Origin: Verrucomicrobiota bacterium
GTDB taxonomy: Bacteria > Verrucomicrobiota > Verrucomicrobiia > Limisphaerales > UBA8199
DNA: 64,000 bases
Direction: 5' to 3'
NCBI GenBank assembly: GCA_012517205.1
Contig: JAAYVL010000153.1
Coordinates: forward strand, 24,667 to 88,666
Below, one piece after another: positions 47,382-58,600 of the stretch. Position 1 is the stretch's first letter; every line of letters starts with the position of its first letter. Below the pieces are notes generated by a model that saw nothing but the letters and a program-made list of their open reading frames with translations, searched no databases and was not told where the DNA came from. Position numbers and translations under genes: made by a program.

Positions 47382-48385
47382 AATCCCTTCTGACTATTGC
47401 CCGCGGACTGCGGAATGCGCGCCGTTCCCGGCACGGCTTCACGCTGGTCGAAATCCTCGTCACCGTCGCGCTGCTGGCGTTCATCATCCTGGGGTTGTAT
47501 GCCATGTTCAGCCAGGTGCAGCGCGCGTTTCGCCAGAGCATGGGCCAGGTGGACCTGCTGGAGGCCGGCCGGGCCGTTACGGAAATGCTCCCGCGTGAGC
47601 TGGAGCAGGTTGTTCCCGCCGGGCATCCGTATCCCTACGGCGTCAACTTCTGCGTGCAGCTCCCGCCCGGGACGCCCTTGACCCTGCCGCTGCCGGGCAG
47701 CTCTCTGCTGCGGACGAACCTGCTGCAGGATTGCTTTTTGCTGCGGCGGGACAACCAGACGTGGGAGGGGATTGGCTACTGCGTGCGCACCAACGATGCC
47801 GAGGGGCGCCTTTGGCTGGCTGAGTCCGGCCCTGGTCAGATGAGCGTTGGCTCGCTTTACCGCTTCTACGCCCGGACCAATTTCCTGGGGCCCAGGGGGC
47901 TGCCTTCGGACCCGAGCATCCTCTACCGGGATTTTCAGGCGGCCTGTGTTTCCGGATCGGCCGCCTCGCGCAATATCTCCAATCGCATTTGCGATGGGGT
48001 CATACACTTTTACTTCCGCACCTTTGCCCCCAACAGCTTCCCCATTTTCAGCGATGGCGTTCGGACGAACGCGTTCTACCGCGCGGATGGGGGCTTGAGC
48101 TACCCGTGGGTTTATGGGGAGATCGTGGGGGCTTGGACCGATGGCAATTTCCGTTATCCGGATAATTTGGCCGGCTGTTATTTTCTCAGCAATGCGCTGC
48201 CCGCTTATGTGGAAATGGAACTGGGCATCCTGGACCAGCGCGCCTGGAAGCGCTTCAACGCGATTGGCGCGCCCGCCGCCCAACTCGCTTACCTGCGCGA
48301 TCCGGAAAACCTGATTAGCGGCCGGCTCCAGCTTTTCCGCCAGCGCATTCCGATTCGCAACGTTGATCCCTCGGCCTACCAATGA
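47378..48385 (+). CDS. Prepilin-type protein, PilW/GspJ-like (Verru_Chthon cassette protein C-like)
   Basis: This 335-residue minor prepilin starts at a GTG overlapping the previous TGA. The signal is 'RHGFTLVEILVTVALLAFII', with canonical Gly at -1 and a short 18-residue leader. The first post-signal helix reads 'FSQVQRAFRQSMGQVDLLEA' and is followed by 'GRAVTEMLPRELEQVV', a GspJ/PilW-like pattern. The large beta-rich C-terminal region is unannotated. The stop overlaps the ATG of the GspK-like gene (ATGA at 48382-48385). In assembled systems, GspJ-like proteins form the tip complex with GspI and GspK, matching the order here. Confidence 0.83.
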   Translation: MKSLLTIARGLRNARRSRHGFTLVEILVTVALLAFIILGLYAMFSQVQRAFRQSMGQVDLLEAGRAVTEMLPRELEQVVPAGHPYPYGVNFCVQLPPGTPLTLPLPGSSLLRTNLLQDCFLLRRDNQTWEGIGYCVRTNDAEGRLWLAESGPGQMSVGSLYRFYARTNFLGPRGLPSDPSILYRDFQAACVSGSAASRNISNRICDGVIHFYFRTFAPNSFPIFSDGVRTNAFYRADGGLSYPWVYGEIVGAWTDGNFRYPDNLAGCYFLSNALPAYVEMELGILDQRAWKRFNAIGAPAAQLAYLRDPENLISGRLQLFRQRIPIRNVDPSAYQ

Positions 48386-51300
48386 GAAGAGAATGCAGCA
48401 TGAAGGATGAAGAATGCAGATTGCCGGGTGTGGCGGCGACCCTTCCGCGCTCCGCGCTCCGCCTCAGGGCCGGTGACAAAGCCGGCGGCGCGCGGGCGTC
48501 CTCGCCCGCTTTGGGCTTGGGGGGGGCGAAAACCAGCCTTTTCGCGCGGAACTGCAGACGGTTTAAGCGGGCGGGGACGCCCGCGCGCCGGCACGATGGG
48601 GACTTCGCCACTGGCCCTGCTCTCCGAGCTCCGCGCTCCGAATGCGGAGTTGCCTTGGTCGTTACCCTGGTGTTGATCACCGTCATCACGTTCATGGCGG
48701 TCACCTTTTTGATCGTCAGCCGCAGCCAGCATGGCGCCGTCGCCACCACCACCGACCAGGCCATCGCGCGCCTGGCGGCCAATGCCGCCCGCGATCGGGC
48801 CATCGTCGAGGCCCTGTCCCGGATGATGGCCCAGACCAACGAATTCAGTTATGGGATGTTGGTGGCCACCAATTACTTCAATCCGCTGGGGTTCGACCCC
48901 GGGGCGGTGCCGCAGGCGTCTCCCAATCCGACCAATGTCAACTACGATTATACGATCACGGGCGCGCCGCTTACTCCGGAACAGCGGCTGCAGAATATCG
49001 CCAACCTGTTATACGCGCCCCGCCCGCCGGTCTTCATCACCAACCGCCTAAGCCAGGCGAATGAGTTTCGGTTCTATCTCGATCTGAACCGCAACGGACT
49101 TCATGATCCCAGCGGTTTGTTGCCGGAAATTAACCCGCTGGGCGGCTTCTACGATTTGAATGGTGATTGGGTTCCTTATGCCTGGCCGCCGCCGTCTGGC
49201 ATCGTGAGCAACTTCTGCATGGGTGACCCGGAATGGATTGGCCTGTTGCAGCGCCCCGAATATGCGCACTCCAGTTCGAACCTCTTTATCGCCCGTTATA
49301 CGTACCTGGTGGTGCCGGCGGGGCAGACGCTGGATATCAATACGATCCATAACGACGCCAAGCTGCGGGTCATGACCGCCCCCGGGGACGGCTTTCTCCG
49401 CAACCAGGGCGTGGGCACTTGGGAAATCAACTTGGCTGCGTTTCTGGCGGACCTCAATACCAACCTTTGGCCAACGACGCCGTTGAATTTCTACAGCTTT
49501 GCACCTTACGCTTATGATGTCAGCTTTCCACCGCTGGCCAATCAGGGAGCGGCATTCGATGACGCTTTCGGCCTGTTGCATTACCGATACGCCACCAATG
49601 TGGACAACCTGGCGAAAGTTCAGGATCTGTTCGGCAACCCCGGGGCGCTCGCGTTCCAGGCTGACTTTGCGGATGTTTACTCCGGCGGTCCGGTGATGGA
49701 CGGGCTTTGGTGGCCGCCGCCCTTCTTCGGTAACATCAACCAGCCCAAGATCAGCCGCGACCCGTGGTCGGGTGGGGATAATCCCAACCGCTACTTTACC
49801 ACGCAGGATTTGTTCGATTCGGCCAAAACCCGGCCCGGCTGGCTTTCCGCGGGGGTGCCGTCTTTTACCGACCGTCTCAAGATGGCGGGAACCAATGTGG
49901 ATTCCTACAACCGCTACACGTTCTACCGCCTGCTTTCCCAGCTCGGCACGGATTCGGCGCCCGAGCCGAGCGGCAAGATGAATCTTAATTACCGCAATGT
50001 GGATGAGCACGGCTATGTGGTGCCGAATATGGTCACCAACTTCATCCCCTGGACGCCGGAACAGTTCTTCACAAATGCTGCCGTGCGGTTGCTGGCGGAT
50101 GCCGGCTATGCGGTTGGTCATGGCCGCAGCACCTCAAACCTGCTGGTTCTGGTCACCAATTCCTTTGGCGGCCGTGGGATCGTGACGACCAATCTCAACA
50201 TTCCGATCTGGCCTACGAATTACTATACCCCCAGCGTGCATCGCCTTTTGCAGCTTGCTGCCAACCTTTACGATGCCACGACCGTCACGAATGAGGCGGG
50301 CACCACGGCGACCGGGATCAAGCTCTCGCTTCCCACCATATTCCGGCCGGTGTTCGCTGGCAACGCGGCCAGCGGGTACATTTCCGTGGTTGGTTATCGT
50401 GAAGTCACCAGTGCGGACACCGCCGACTTGGTTGACAATAGATATGATTTGGTGCGTGATCTGACCGATACCAACGATCTGCCACAGTTTGATCCCGCCC
50501 GGGATATGGCCTACAACGTTCCGCTGGTGATTGGGGCCAAAAAAGGCTTTCCCAACTTTAATGAGTTTGTCCTGCAAACCCAGATTCAGGTTACGCGCAA
50601 GCTGCAGTTCCACCGGCCCGGAGTTTCCACGACCGAACCCGTCAACGAGATTGACCAGATGTTTGTCGTAGGTATTACCAATACGCTGGGGATCGAGGCT
50701 TGGAACTCCTACGCGACCAACTTTCCCCGAGGCCTTACCATGGTGGTTTGGCCGGACATCGGTCTTTATCTCACCAATCGTGAGTCGGGCAAATGGCTCA
50801 ATGAGCCGCCGCTGTTGTCGCGGTATCGGCAGGGAACCCCCGCCGTGAAAACGAATTTCCCCGCGAACTCATGGCCGGGTTATGCTTCGGAATCGCCCAA
50901 GGCGTCTTTTCAAATTCCCCTGGCGTCCAACGTCGTTTTCTTGCCCAAGATGACGTATCGAAGAACGCCGACGGATGGTTTCGTGCCCTTGACCGGCGCG
51001 TTCGAACGCACGATTGGTTCCACCAACTTCTATATCCCCCAATGGAGCGTGAGAGTCAAAGCCCGGCTGCGGTTTGCGCTGGTGGATGACGGGACAGGGC
51101 GGATTGTGGATTATGTGAACCTTGCCGATGATAATTTCCAGGACCTGACGGAGGTTCTCACCCAGGGCGGAAATAATAGTGTGACCTACACGCCCGACGG
51201 CAGAAATGGCAGCATGTGGCTCACCAACCGCATGTATGGCCGGCCGGCAAACGATGTCACCACGGCGACCTTTGGCATTCAAAATCAAATTGAGGCCTGC

Positions 51301-52653
51301 TTTAACAAGATTACGGTGGACTGGAAAAGCGCCCTCGAAGAGCACCCGGCCGGGATGAGCCGGGAAGAGGCGATTCAGTTTTTCAAGGGCCAGTTTATCC
51401 GTGGTTACCAGAAAGCGTCCAATACCTTCCACGCCCCCTTCCAGCCGTTCCGGAATGTTTACCTGGTGACTTCCTGGCAGGCTAATGATCCGCTGGTGCA
51501 TTATATGACCGGCGACCTGCGGGATGAATCAGGAACGCAACCCAGGCTAGTGCTCGACCAGTTCAGCAGTGGTGCGCCCACTGAGAATCTTGGCCGGGTG
51601 AACGACCGCTATGAGCCTTGGGGCCGGCTTCGCAGCGGTTCGGCCGGTGCCCTCAATAGCCGCTACGAGATGGCGGTTAAAGACCCCGTTTCAACCGCTA
51701 CCGTAAAGCGGCCTGAGGGGCGCTCGGACGACTGGGATTTCCCTACCAACCGGCTCCCGAACATAGGCTGGGTGGGGCGCATTCATCGCGGGACACCCTG
51801 GCAGACGGTTTATTTGAAGCCGCAAGGCTATGACCCGGCCAACTGGCAGCGGTGGACCGGCAATGGCGTTGCGATGACTAATTTCGGCCAGCTTGCCGCT
51901 TCGGTGCCGATTCCGGTGAATTCTGTTTATGCCGATGCGTACCTGTCCCAGCCGACCAACGATTGGCGGTTGCTGGATCTGTTCACCACGGCCCTCAACG
52001 ATAATGCCACCCGCGGCCAGTTATCCATCAATCAGACCAATCTGGCAGCCTGGTCGGCTGTTTTAAGCGGCGTTATTGCGCTCACCAACTTTGACGTGAA
52101 CGGCAAACCTGGATTGACTCCGTATGTGATCGCGCCCGCGGGCGTATATAATCCACGCAATACCAACACCTGGACACCCGTGGCGCGGATCGTTAATGCG
52201 ATTAATGCCGCGCGAGCCAACACCAATGCCGGCCGGTTTATCTTCCCGAATCAGACTTTCCGCCGTCTGGGGGATATTCTGACCGTGCCAGAACTCACGA
52301 TTGCGTCGCCCTTCCTGAATACCAACGTGCCGCCGGGCGACCCGAACTACGCCTTGAACGATGCCGCCTATGAACGATTGCCGCAGCAAATAGCCGGATT
52401 GTTGAAGGTGGATTCCGTCCCCCGGTTCGTGATCTACTCTTTCGGCCAGGCCCTTAAACCCGCATTGCGGGCGCCGTTTGTCACTAGCGGCGACTTCCGT
52501 GGCCTGTGTACGAACTATCAAATTATGGCTGAAACCGCCACGCGCACCGTCGTGCGTTTCGAGGGCGTCAGCCCTTATCAGCGTGGCACTCCAGCGGCCA
52601 CCCGGGTCCTGCATCCGGTAATTGAAAGCAGTAACGTGCTGCCCCTCGACTAA
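48382..52653 (+). CDS. Very large GspK/PilX-like protein (Verru_Chthon cassette protein A-like)
   Basis: This is a 1423-residue protein. A ~88-residue Arg/Pro/Ala-rich leader precedes a single hydrophobic segment beginning at G89 ('CGVALVVTLVLITVITFMAV'), followed by 'SRSQHGAVATTTDQAIARLA'. This is the GspK/PilX arrangement, which lacks the Glu5 of FTLIE prepilins. The remaining ~1300 residues are extracytoplasmic, rich in Asn, Thr, Tyr and Trp ('FYDLNGDWVPYAWPPP', 'VVPAGQTLDINTIHND'). Size and position match the largest protein of Verru_Chthon cassettes; ordinary GspK is only ~300 residues. The leader coding sequence contains a GC-rich inverted repeat. It ends 12 nt before the giant protease gene. 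Confidence 0.78.
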   Translation: MRRECSMKDEECRLPGVAATLPRSALRLRAGDKAGGARASSPALGLGGAKTSLFARNCRRFKRAGTPARRHDGDFATGPALRAPRSECGVALVVTLVLITVITFMAVTFLIVSRSQHGAVATTTDQAIARLAANAARDRAIVEALSRMMAQTNEFSYGMLVATNYFNPLGFDPGAVPQASPNPTNVNYDYTITGAPLTPEQRLQNIANLLYAPRPPVFITNRLSQANEFRFYLDLNRNGLHDPSGLLPEINPLGGFYDLNGDWVPYAWPPPSGIVSNFCMGDPEWIGLLQRPEYAHSSSNLFIARYTYLVVPAGQTLDINTIHNDAKLRVMTAPGDGFLRNQGVGTWEINLAAFLADLNTNLWPTTPLNFYSFAPYAYDVSFPPLANQGAAFDDAFGLLHYRYATNVDNLAKVQDLFGNPGALAFQADFADVYSGGPVMDGLWWPPPFFGNINQPKISRDPWSGGDNPNRYFTTQDLFDSAKTRPGWLSAGVPSFTDRLKMAGTNVDSYNRYTFYRLLSQLGTDSAPEPSGKMNLNYRNVDEHGYVVPNMVTNFIPWTPEQFFTNAAVRLLADAGYAVGHGRSTSNLLVLVTNSFGGRGIVTTNLNIPIWPTNYYTPSVHRLLQLAANLYDATTVTNEAGTTATGIKLSLPTIFRPVFAGNAASGYISVVGYREVTSADTADLVDNRYDLVRDLTDTNDLPQFDPARDMAYNVPLVIGAKKGFPNFNEFVLQTQIQVTRKLQFHRPGVSTTEPVNEIDQMFVVGITNTLGIEAWNSYATNFPRGLTMVVWPDIGLYLTNRESGKWLNEPPLLSRYRQGTPAVKTNFPANSWPGYASESPKASFQIPLASNVVFLPKMTYRRTPTDGFVPLTGAFERTIGSTNFYIPQWSVRVKARLRFALVDDGTGRIVDYVNLADDNFQDLTEVLTQGGNNSVTYTPDGRNGSMWLTNRMYGRPANDVTTATFGIQNQIEACFNKITVDWKSALEEHPAGMSREEAIQFFKGQFIRGYQKASNTFHAPFQPFRNVYLVTSWQANDPLVHYMTGDLRDESGTQPRLVLDQFSSGAPTENLGRVNDRYEPWGRLRSGSAGALNSRYEMAVKDPVSTATVKRPEGRSDDWDFPTNRLPNIGWVGRIHRGTPWQTVYLKPQGYDPANWQRWTGNGVAMTNFGQLAASVPIPVNSVYADAYLSQPTNDWRLLDLFTTALNDNATRGQLSINQTNLAAWSAVLSGVIALTNFDVNGKPGLTPYVIAPAGVYNPRNTNTWTPVARIVNAINAARANTNAGRFIFPNQTFRRLGDILTVPELTIASPFLNTNVPPGDPNYALNDAAYERLPQQIAGLLKVDSVPRFVIYSFGQALKPALRAPFVTSGDFRGLCTNYQIMAETATRTVVRFEGVSPYQRGTPAATRVLHPVIESSNVLPLD
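48481..48592. repeat. GC-rich inverted repeat inside the 5' coding region
   Basis: The left arm from 48481 (GCCGGCGGCGCGCGGGCGTC) and the reverse complement of the right arm at 48565-48592 (GCCGGCGCGCGGGCGTCCCC) align over ~28 bp with one 3-nt gap and one mismatch, separated by ~54 nt. It resembles REP-type elements common in GC-rich intergenic DNA. It is read through in frame and encodes part of the leader. Confidence 0.65.
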
Positions 52654-52665
52654 CTACCACTTCTT

Positions 52666-55600
52666 ATGCGTTTGCGACCTTTAGGCTGGCTTCTGGTAAG
52701 CGCGCTGTGCTTTGGCGGCGCCTATTATTTCTGGCGGTTGGGAGATCGAACCGTCGCTACTCGGGGAAAGGCCGGGCAAAGATCTCCCGGAGAGGAAGCT
52801 GGAAGCGCTCCTTTCCGCCATGCCGTGGCAACTCCGTTTCAGCTTTTGACGCAGTCCGGCAGCCTCCTTGCCACACAGCCGGGCGCGCCGGCCACGAATC
52901 GTGCGGCCATGACGGCGCGCCACCTGGCTTTGCGCCTGAGTAATACCTCCGCCTCGCTTACGGAGTTGCAGCGCAGCGATCGGGCTATTCTGCTCGAAAA
53001 TGCCTTGCTCGATACCGCCCAGGCCGTCCCTGCCATCCCTGGCCACCTGCGCGCCCAGGGTGATCCGGGCGCTTACCTGGTGCAGGCGCGCGGGCCAGTG
53101 GATAACTCCTTCCGCGCTTTGCTGCGGCAGGCCGGGGCGGAGATTGTATCCTATATCCCGAATAACGCCTTTCTGGTTCGCGCTTCGGCGCAGGTGGCGG
53201 GACAGTTAAAAGCGGCGCCGGGAATGCAGGCGGTTTTGCCTTATGAGCCCTATTACAAGCTGAAGCTGTCCCTTCTCCAGTGCGCGGTGGCGCGGGAACC
53301 CTTGCCCGCCGGTAGCGCGCTGAACGTGCTGCTCTTTGCCGATGCGCGCGAAGCGACGCGCGCAGAATTGGAGAAGCTGGGAGCCCGGATTCTCGGGGAT
53401 GAGGAGCGTACGCCCTTTGGCCCGGTGTTCACCGTGGCGGCCCCTGCCGACAGCCTGGCGGCCATTGCCGGCTTGCCGGGGGTGCAGGAAGTGGAATGGG
53501 CGCAGCGGCGCGCTCTGGCCAATGATTTTAGCCGCGTGGGAATCGGGGTCGCGCCGGACGCGCTCGACACGAATAACTACCTGGGGCTGAGCGGTGCCAA
53601 TGTGCTGGTGAACCTCAATGATTCCGGCGTGGATACGAACCATCCCGATCTCCAGGGGCGGGTGTATTTTGCGGATCCGGCCAGCGGGGTTGATACCAAC
53701 GGCCACGGCACGCACGTGGCTGGCATCATCGCCAGCAGCGGCGGCCAGTCCGAGACCGTGACCAATGCCTCCAGCCCTGCGGGCCCCTATGTTGGTGTCG
53801 GCAACCAGTTTCGTGGCAAGGCTCCCGCCGCCAGCTTGTTTGTGCTGCCCGTCGGTATGGACCTCAAACCGTCCTCCGACGGAGCCACCCTGACCTGGCC
53901 GTCCGACCGCTATTTGCAGGAAACTGCCGTGCGCAGCAATGCCTTCATCGCCAATAACAGTTGGAGTTATGTTGGCAATGATTCCCAGACCTACGACCTG
54001 CACGCCGCCAGCTACGACGCGGCCGTCCGCGATGCCCTCCCCACCGTGCCCGGATCCCAGCCGCTTTTAGTGGTCTTTCCCGCTGGCAACGGCGGCCGCG
54101 GCGATTCCGATGGAACCGGGGGCGAACCCGATTCCATCGCATCGCCGGGGACGGCCAAGAATGTCATCACGGTGGGCGCTGTCGAACAACTGCGCTTGAT
54201 TACGAACGAGACCTGGAAATGCTCAATGGTCAGCACGAACTGCCAGACCAATCAACCGTGGCTCGGCCTTTCGGATGCCACGAACGGGCAGGTCGCCGCT
54301 TTCTCCGGTCGCGGCCCGGTCGGCGTCGGCATCGAGGGCAAGAATGGCCGGTTTAAACCCGACGTAGTGGCGCCCGGCACTTTTGTCATTTCGACCCGCT
54401 CACAGCAGTGGGATACCAATGCCTACTACAACCCCACCAGCAGTATCTGGCGCGTTGAACGGAATATATTGGTTCCCACCAATGACCTTTATCTGGACTG
54501 GATTTTCGTTCCTGAAAACGCCGTGCAGCTTAATGTCTTTGTCTCCCCGAATACCAATTCGCCGGTTCCGTTCCCCGACCTGCCTATTTATATCAACCCG
54601 ACGGACTTCCCGACCAATACCGATCCGGTAATCGGCACCAACTACGTTTCCCTGCCGCCGGCGCTCAACTTGAGCCCGGTGGGTGCCGACTGGTATTATG
54701 GGATAGGCAACTATACCTCACGGCCCGTCCGGTGCGATTTGTGGACGGAGATTGTTGTCACTAACGAGCACGGTAACGAACTGGAGGTGCTGGCCGGGAT
54801 AAACGATTCGCTCGGCCCCTGGTATCGTTATGAGTCAGGCACCAGCCTGGCGGCGGGCGGCGTCTCCGGCACCCTCGCCCTGATGCAGGAATTCTTCGAG
54901 CAGCGTTTAGGGCGGACTAATAGCCCCGCCTTGATGAAGGCGCTGTTAATTAATGGGGCTCGCTCGGTTGGGTCACATTACTTCTTCAGCCCCCGCGGCG
55001 GTGTTAATTCCCAGGGGTGGGGATTGGTCAATTTACCCACCACGTTGCCAGGATCGCTGACCAATGCCAGTCCCACGACCAATGCCATGGTCATGATTGA
55101 CCAAAATCCCGCCGACGCGTTGGCAACCGGCCAATCCCGCACCTATAAAATTTCGCTGTCGCCCTCCGCCCGGCGGGATCCCCTGCGCATCACGCTTGTC
55201 TGGACCGACCCTCCCGGCAATCCGGTTGCCGGCATTAAGCTCGTCAACAACCTGGATTTGGTTGTTACCAATCTCGACAACACGAACTTCGTTTACTACG
55301 GCAATGACATCGCTTCCCGCATGGAGTTTAACGAGGCGTGGGATACCAATCTGGTCGCCAACTTGGACATGGTGAACAATGTCGAGAATGTTTACCTTTC
55401 TCCATCCATGGGGATTGATTCTCAGCTCAGCGAGAACTACTCGATCACGGTGGTGGGACGCCGGGTGAACGTCAATGCCGTCACCGCGCAGACCAATAAT
55501 GTTTGCCAGGATTATGCCCTGGTGATCTCCGGCGGCGATGGGCTCATTACCAATGCGATCAGCTTTGATGCCAGTTCCCCCGTGGTTGCCGATGACCAAC

Positions 55601-58600
55601 CGCTGGTGACCATCATCACTAACAGCTTCACGGGTTCTCCGGACTTCGTTGGTGGCATCTTGTTTAATCAACGGGCCGGGGCCAGTCCGCAATTACTGGG
55701 CACGAATACCATGCCTATTTCCAATGCCGCTAATGCCGTTCTTACTTTCGGGGTGACCAATCAATGGCGCTTCTATGCGATCACCAACGATACGCCTTTT
55801 ACCAACGCTGCCTTTTTGACCTTCCTACCTGCCAACCTTGCCGTGCCACGCGAGGGCGTGTTCCAGCCCAGCGCGGATCGTGCGGCGCGCCCGGAAGCCG
55901 ACATTGACCTTTATGTTGCGCCGCCCAGCATCCCCAATAATGCGGCGCTGACAAACCTGGCTCCGGCGGTGGTGGACGCAGCTACCAAATCGCTTGGCCG
56001 GGGCGGTACGGAGACGATTGTCTATTCCAATGCCATCCCCGGCGTCTATTACCTTGCTGTGAAATCCGAAGACCAACAGGCCGCGGAATACGCGCTGTTG
56101 GGGGTCTTCAGCCGGAATCCGTTTAGCAGTGGCGACAGCAACGGCGTCCACATGATCGGCATTCCCACCCTGCAACCGATTCCGGATGGATCGCCGGAGT
56201 TGCCGGGCGTGGCCAGCATTCTAGGCATCGCCGTTGATAGCCTGATGGTGCGCCGGGTGATTGTGACCAATATTGTCAATCATGAACTGATCGGCGATTT
56301 GATCGCCGGGCTGAGTCATGGCGCCGATTATGCCGTTCTCAATAATCATACCTGCGTGCGGGAAGACGCTTCCGGCCCCTGTCAGGTCCTGACCAGTTAT
56401 ATCTTTGACGACAGCAGCGAACTGAATGTGGGGCCTGACCCCAATTTTCCTTACGTTAATCAATACGTGCAGCATACAGATGGCCCCGGCAGTTTGGATG
56501 CTTTCGCTGGAAAGGATGGCCAGGGCCAGTGGATGCTCACGATGGTGGATAACGCCACCAATCACATCGGCACCAATATTGCCCTGAGCATCTTTTTGGA
56601 ACGCCAGGAAGACCTGACGGGCAATGGCGTTATCGCGACCATCCGAGCCGGAGCCTGTCGCAACGATTTTATTGAAGTGCCCGCCGATGCGATCAGTCTC
56701 ACCGTCACCGTCGCGGTGGTTTCCGCTACGGGGCCGATTGACTACACCATTGAGGTTTGCCCGCTGGCGGGAGGAGGTTGCCAACAAACGGAGGTTACCA
56801 ATGCGCTCGGCGGTGCCGTCACCATTGATCAAACCGATATCCCGCCGCTGCAGGCTGGCACCTATCGGGTGCGCGTCTGCAATCGAGCAACAACGGACAT
56901 CACGGTGAATATCCGCGTGGTCCTGCGCTATTCTTCGCTCACCGTCCACCCTTTTGTCTCCACGAGCATTACCTCGGCCGTGCCCATTCTCGACGATGCG
57001 ATCACCTTTGTCCACCTCACCAACGATACGCACGGCATCATTTCGTCGGTGGACGTCGGCCTGCTCATCAGCGACCCGCGTATCTCCGACCTCGCCATTA
57101 CGCTCATCAGCCCTAACGGCACCCGGGTTTTGCTCTTCGAGAATCGGGGCGCCGACTCCCCGGATGGGATAGGCACCTTCAATCTTGGCACCAACTACTT
57201 CATGCGGCCATTCTACACCAACGACTTCGACCTTGCCCCGGTCGGTCTCTATACCACCGGTGCGGTGTTCCAGGGCTGGAGCGTGGTGAGCAATTTCGTG
57301 GAGGTCTTGGACGACTTCGCCTGCCTCTGCCTCAGCAATCATGTTTTGGGCCTCCTCGACGGGGCGGTTTCCAATGCTCTTCCTACCACCCGTTCTTTGC
57401 TGGCCACCAACGCCAGTCCCTATGCCCTGACGTTCAAAGTTAATCACCTGCCACGACTCGAAGGCATGGTCGCCTGGTGGCCGTTTGATACCGATGGGAC
57501 CGATATCTTCGGCGGCTTCAATGGGTTCCTGTTGGGCAACACAGCTTTTTCCACCGGTCAAACCGCCTCATTTGCGGACGACTTTGATGGCACCGGACTC
57601 AACGCTATCTGGCAGCCTTCCTTGCCCGCCAGCGGCACGGGTGCTGGCGCAACGCCCGTCGTGGCTTACGCCGGTGCGCCCAGCTACACCTTTACGACTG
57701 TTGCTTCAAACACCGTTTTGCGAATGTCCAATACTCTCGGCCCCTGGCAGCGGCGCGGATGGAGTTCGGATACCATTTTCGTGGGGCAGGATTTTCGCTA
57801 TGAAGTCCGTTTTAACACCCTGGCTCAGGGAGCGGGAATCAGCGCGGGCGGGTTTGTCGAAATCTGGGTGTTGGATGCGGCCAATCCCAATCGCTTCGAT
57901 GTCCTTTCTCCTTTTGGCGGCGAATTTGGCACCAATCGCGTCCTGCTGGCGGGCAGCAGCATAGATAGCTCATTCAACACACTTGCCTTCAACTTCCAGG
58001 GTCATACTTGGTACCGGTTGGTGCTGTCCGCCGCACCCAATCAGGGCGTGCGCGCGGCGGTGCTGAATGACAGCGGCGTGGAACTGGCCGGGACTTCCTT
58101 CATTCACGGGGCGGCAGCTTTCGGATCCGGTTTCCGGATTGGCCTTTCCCAATTTGTGGCGGCGGGCGTCGTTCCCGCCCCAGTGGATGTGGCGTTGGAT
58201 TCGATCCGGGTGACGAGCGGGTTGTCGGGCAAGGTCAATCAGGCCTGCTTTGGTGATGGTATCGCCACGCGCATGATCGTTCCACGCTGCCCCGAACTGG
58301 ACCTCGGCTTGCGTCGCGGCTTTAGCATTGAAGGCTGGATTAACCCCGTCAACGTTGGTCGATCGGCGCCATTGGCAGAATGGTATGATCCCGTGCCGCC
58401 CACTAACCAACCCTCGACGGGAGTTCAATTCTGGCTGGCTCTGACTAATGGTGCTGGTTCACTTGGCGCGTTGATTTGGGACACCAATTCCCAGCCCCAT
58501 GTGGTCTCGTCTCCGCCTGGAGTGATTACGAATTCCGGCTGGCAGCATGTCGCACTTACCTACGACACTAACAGCGGTCTAGCCGCCCTGTATGTCAACG

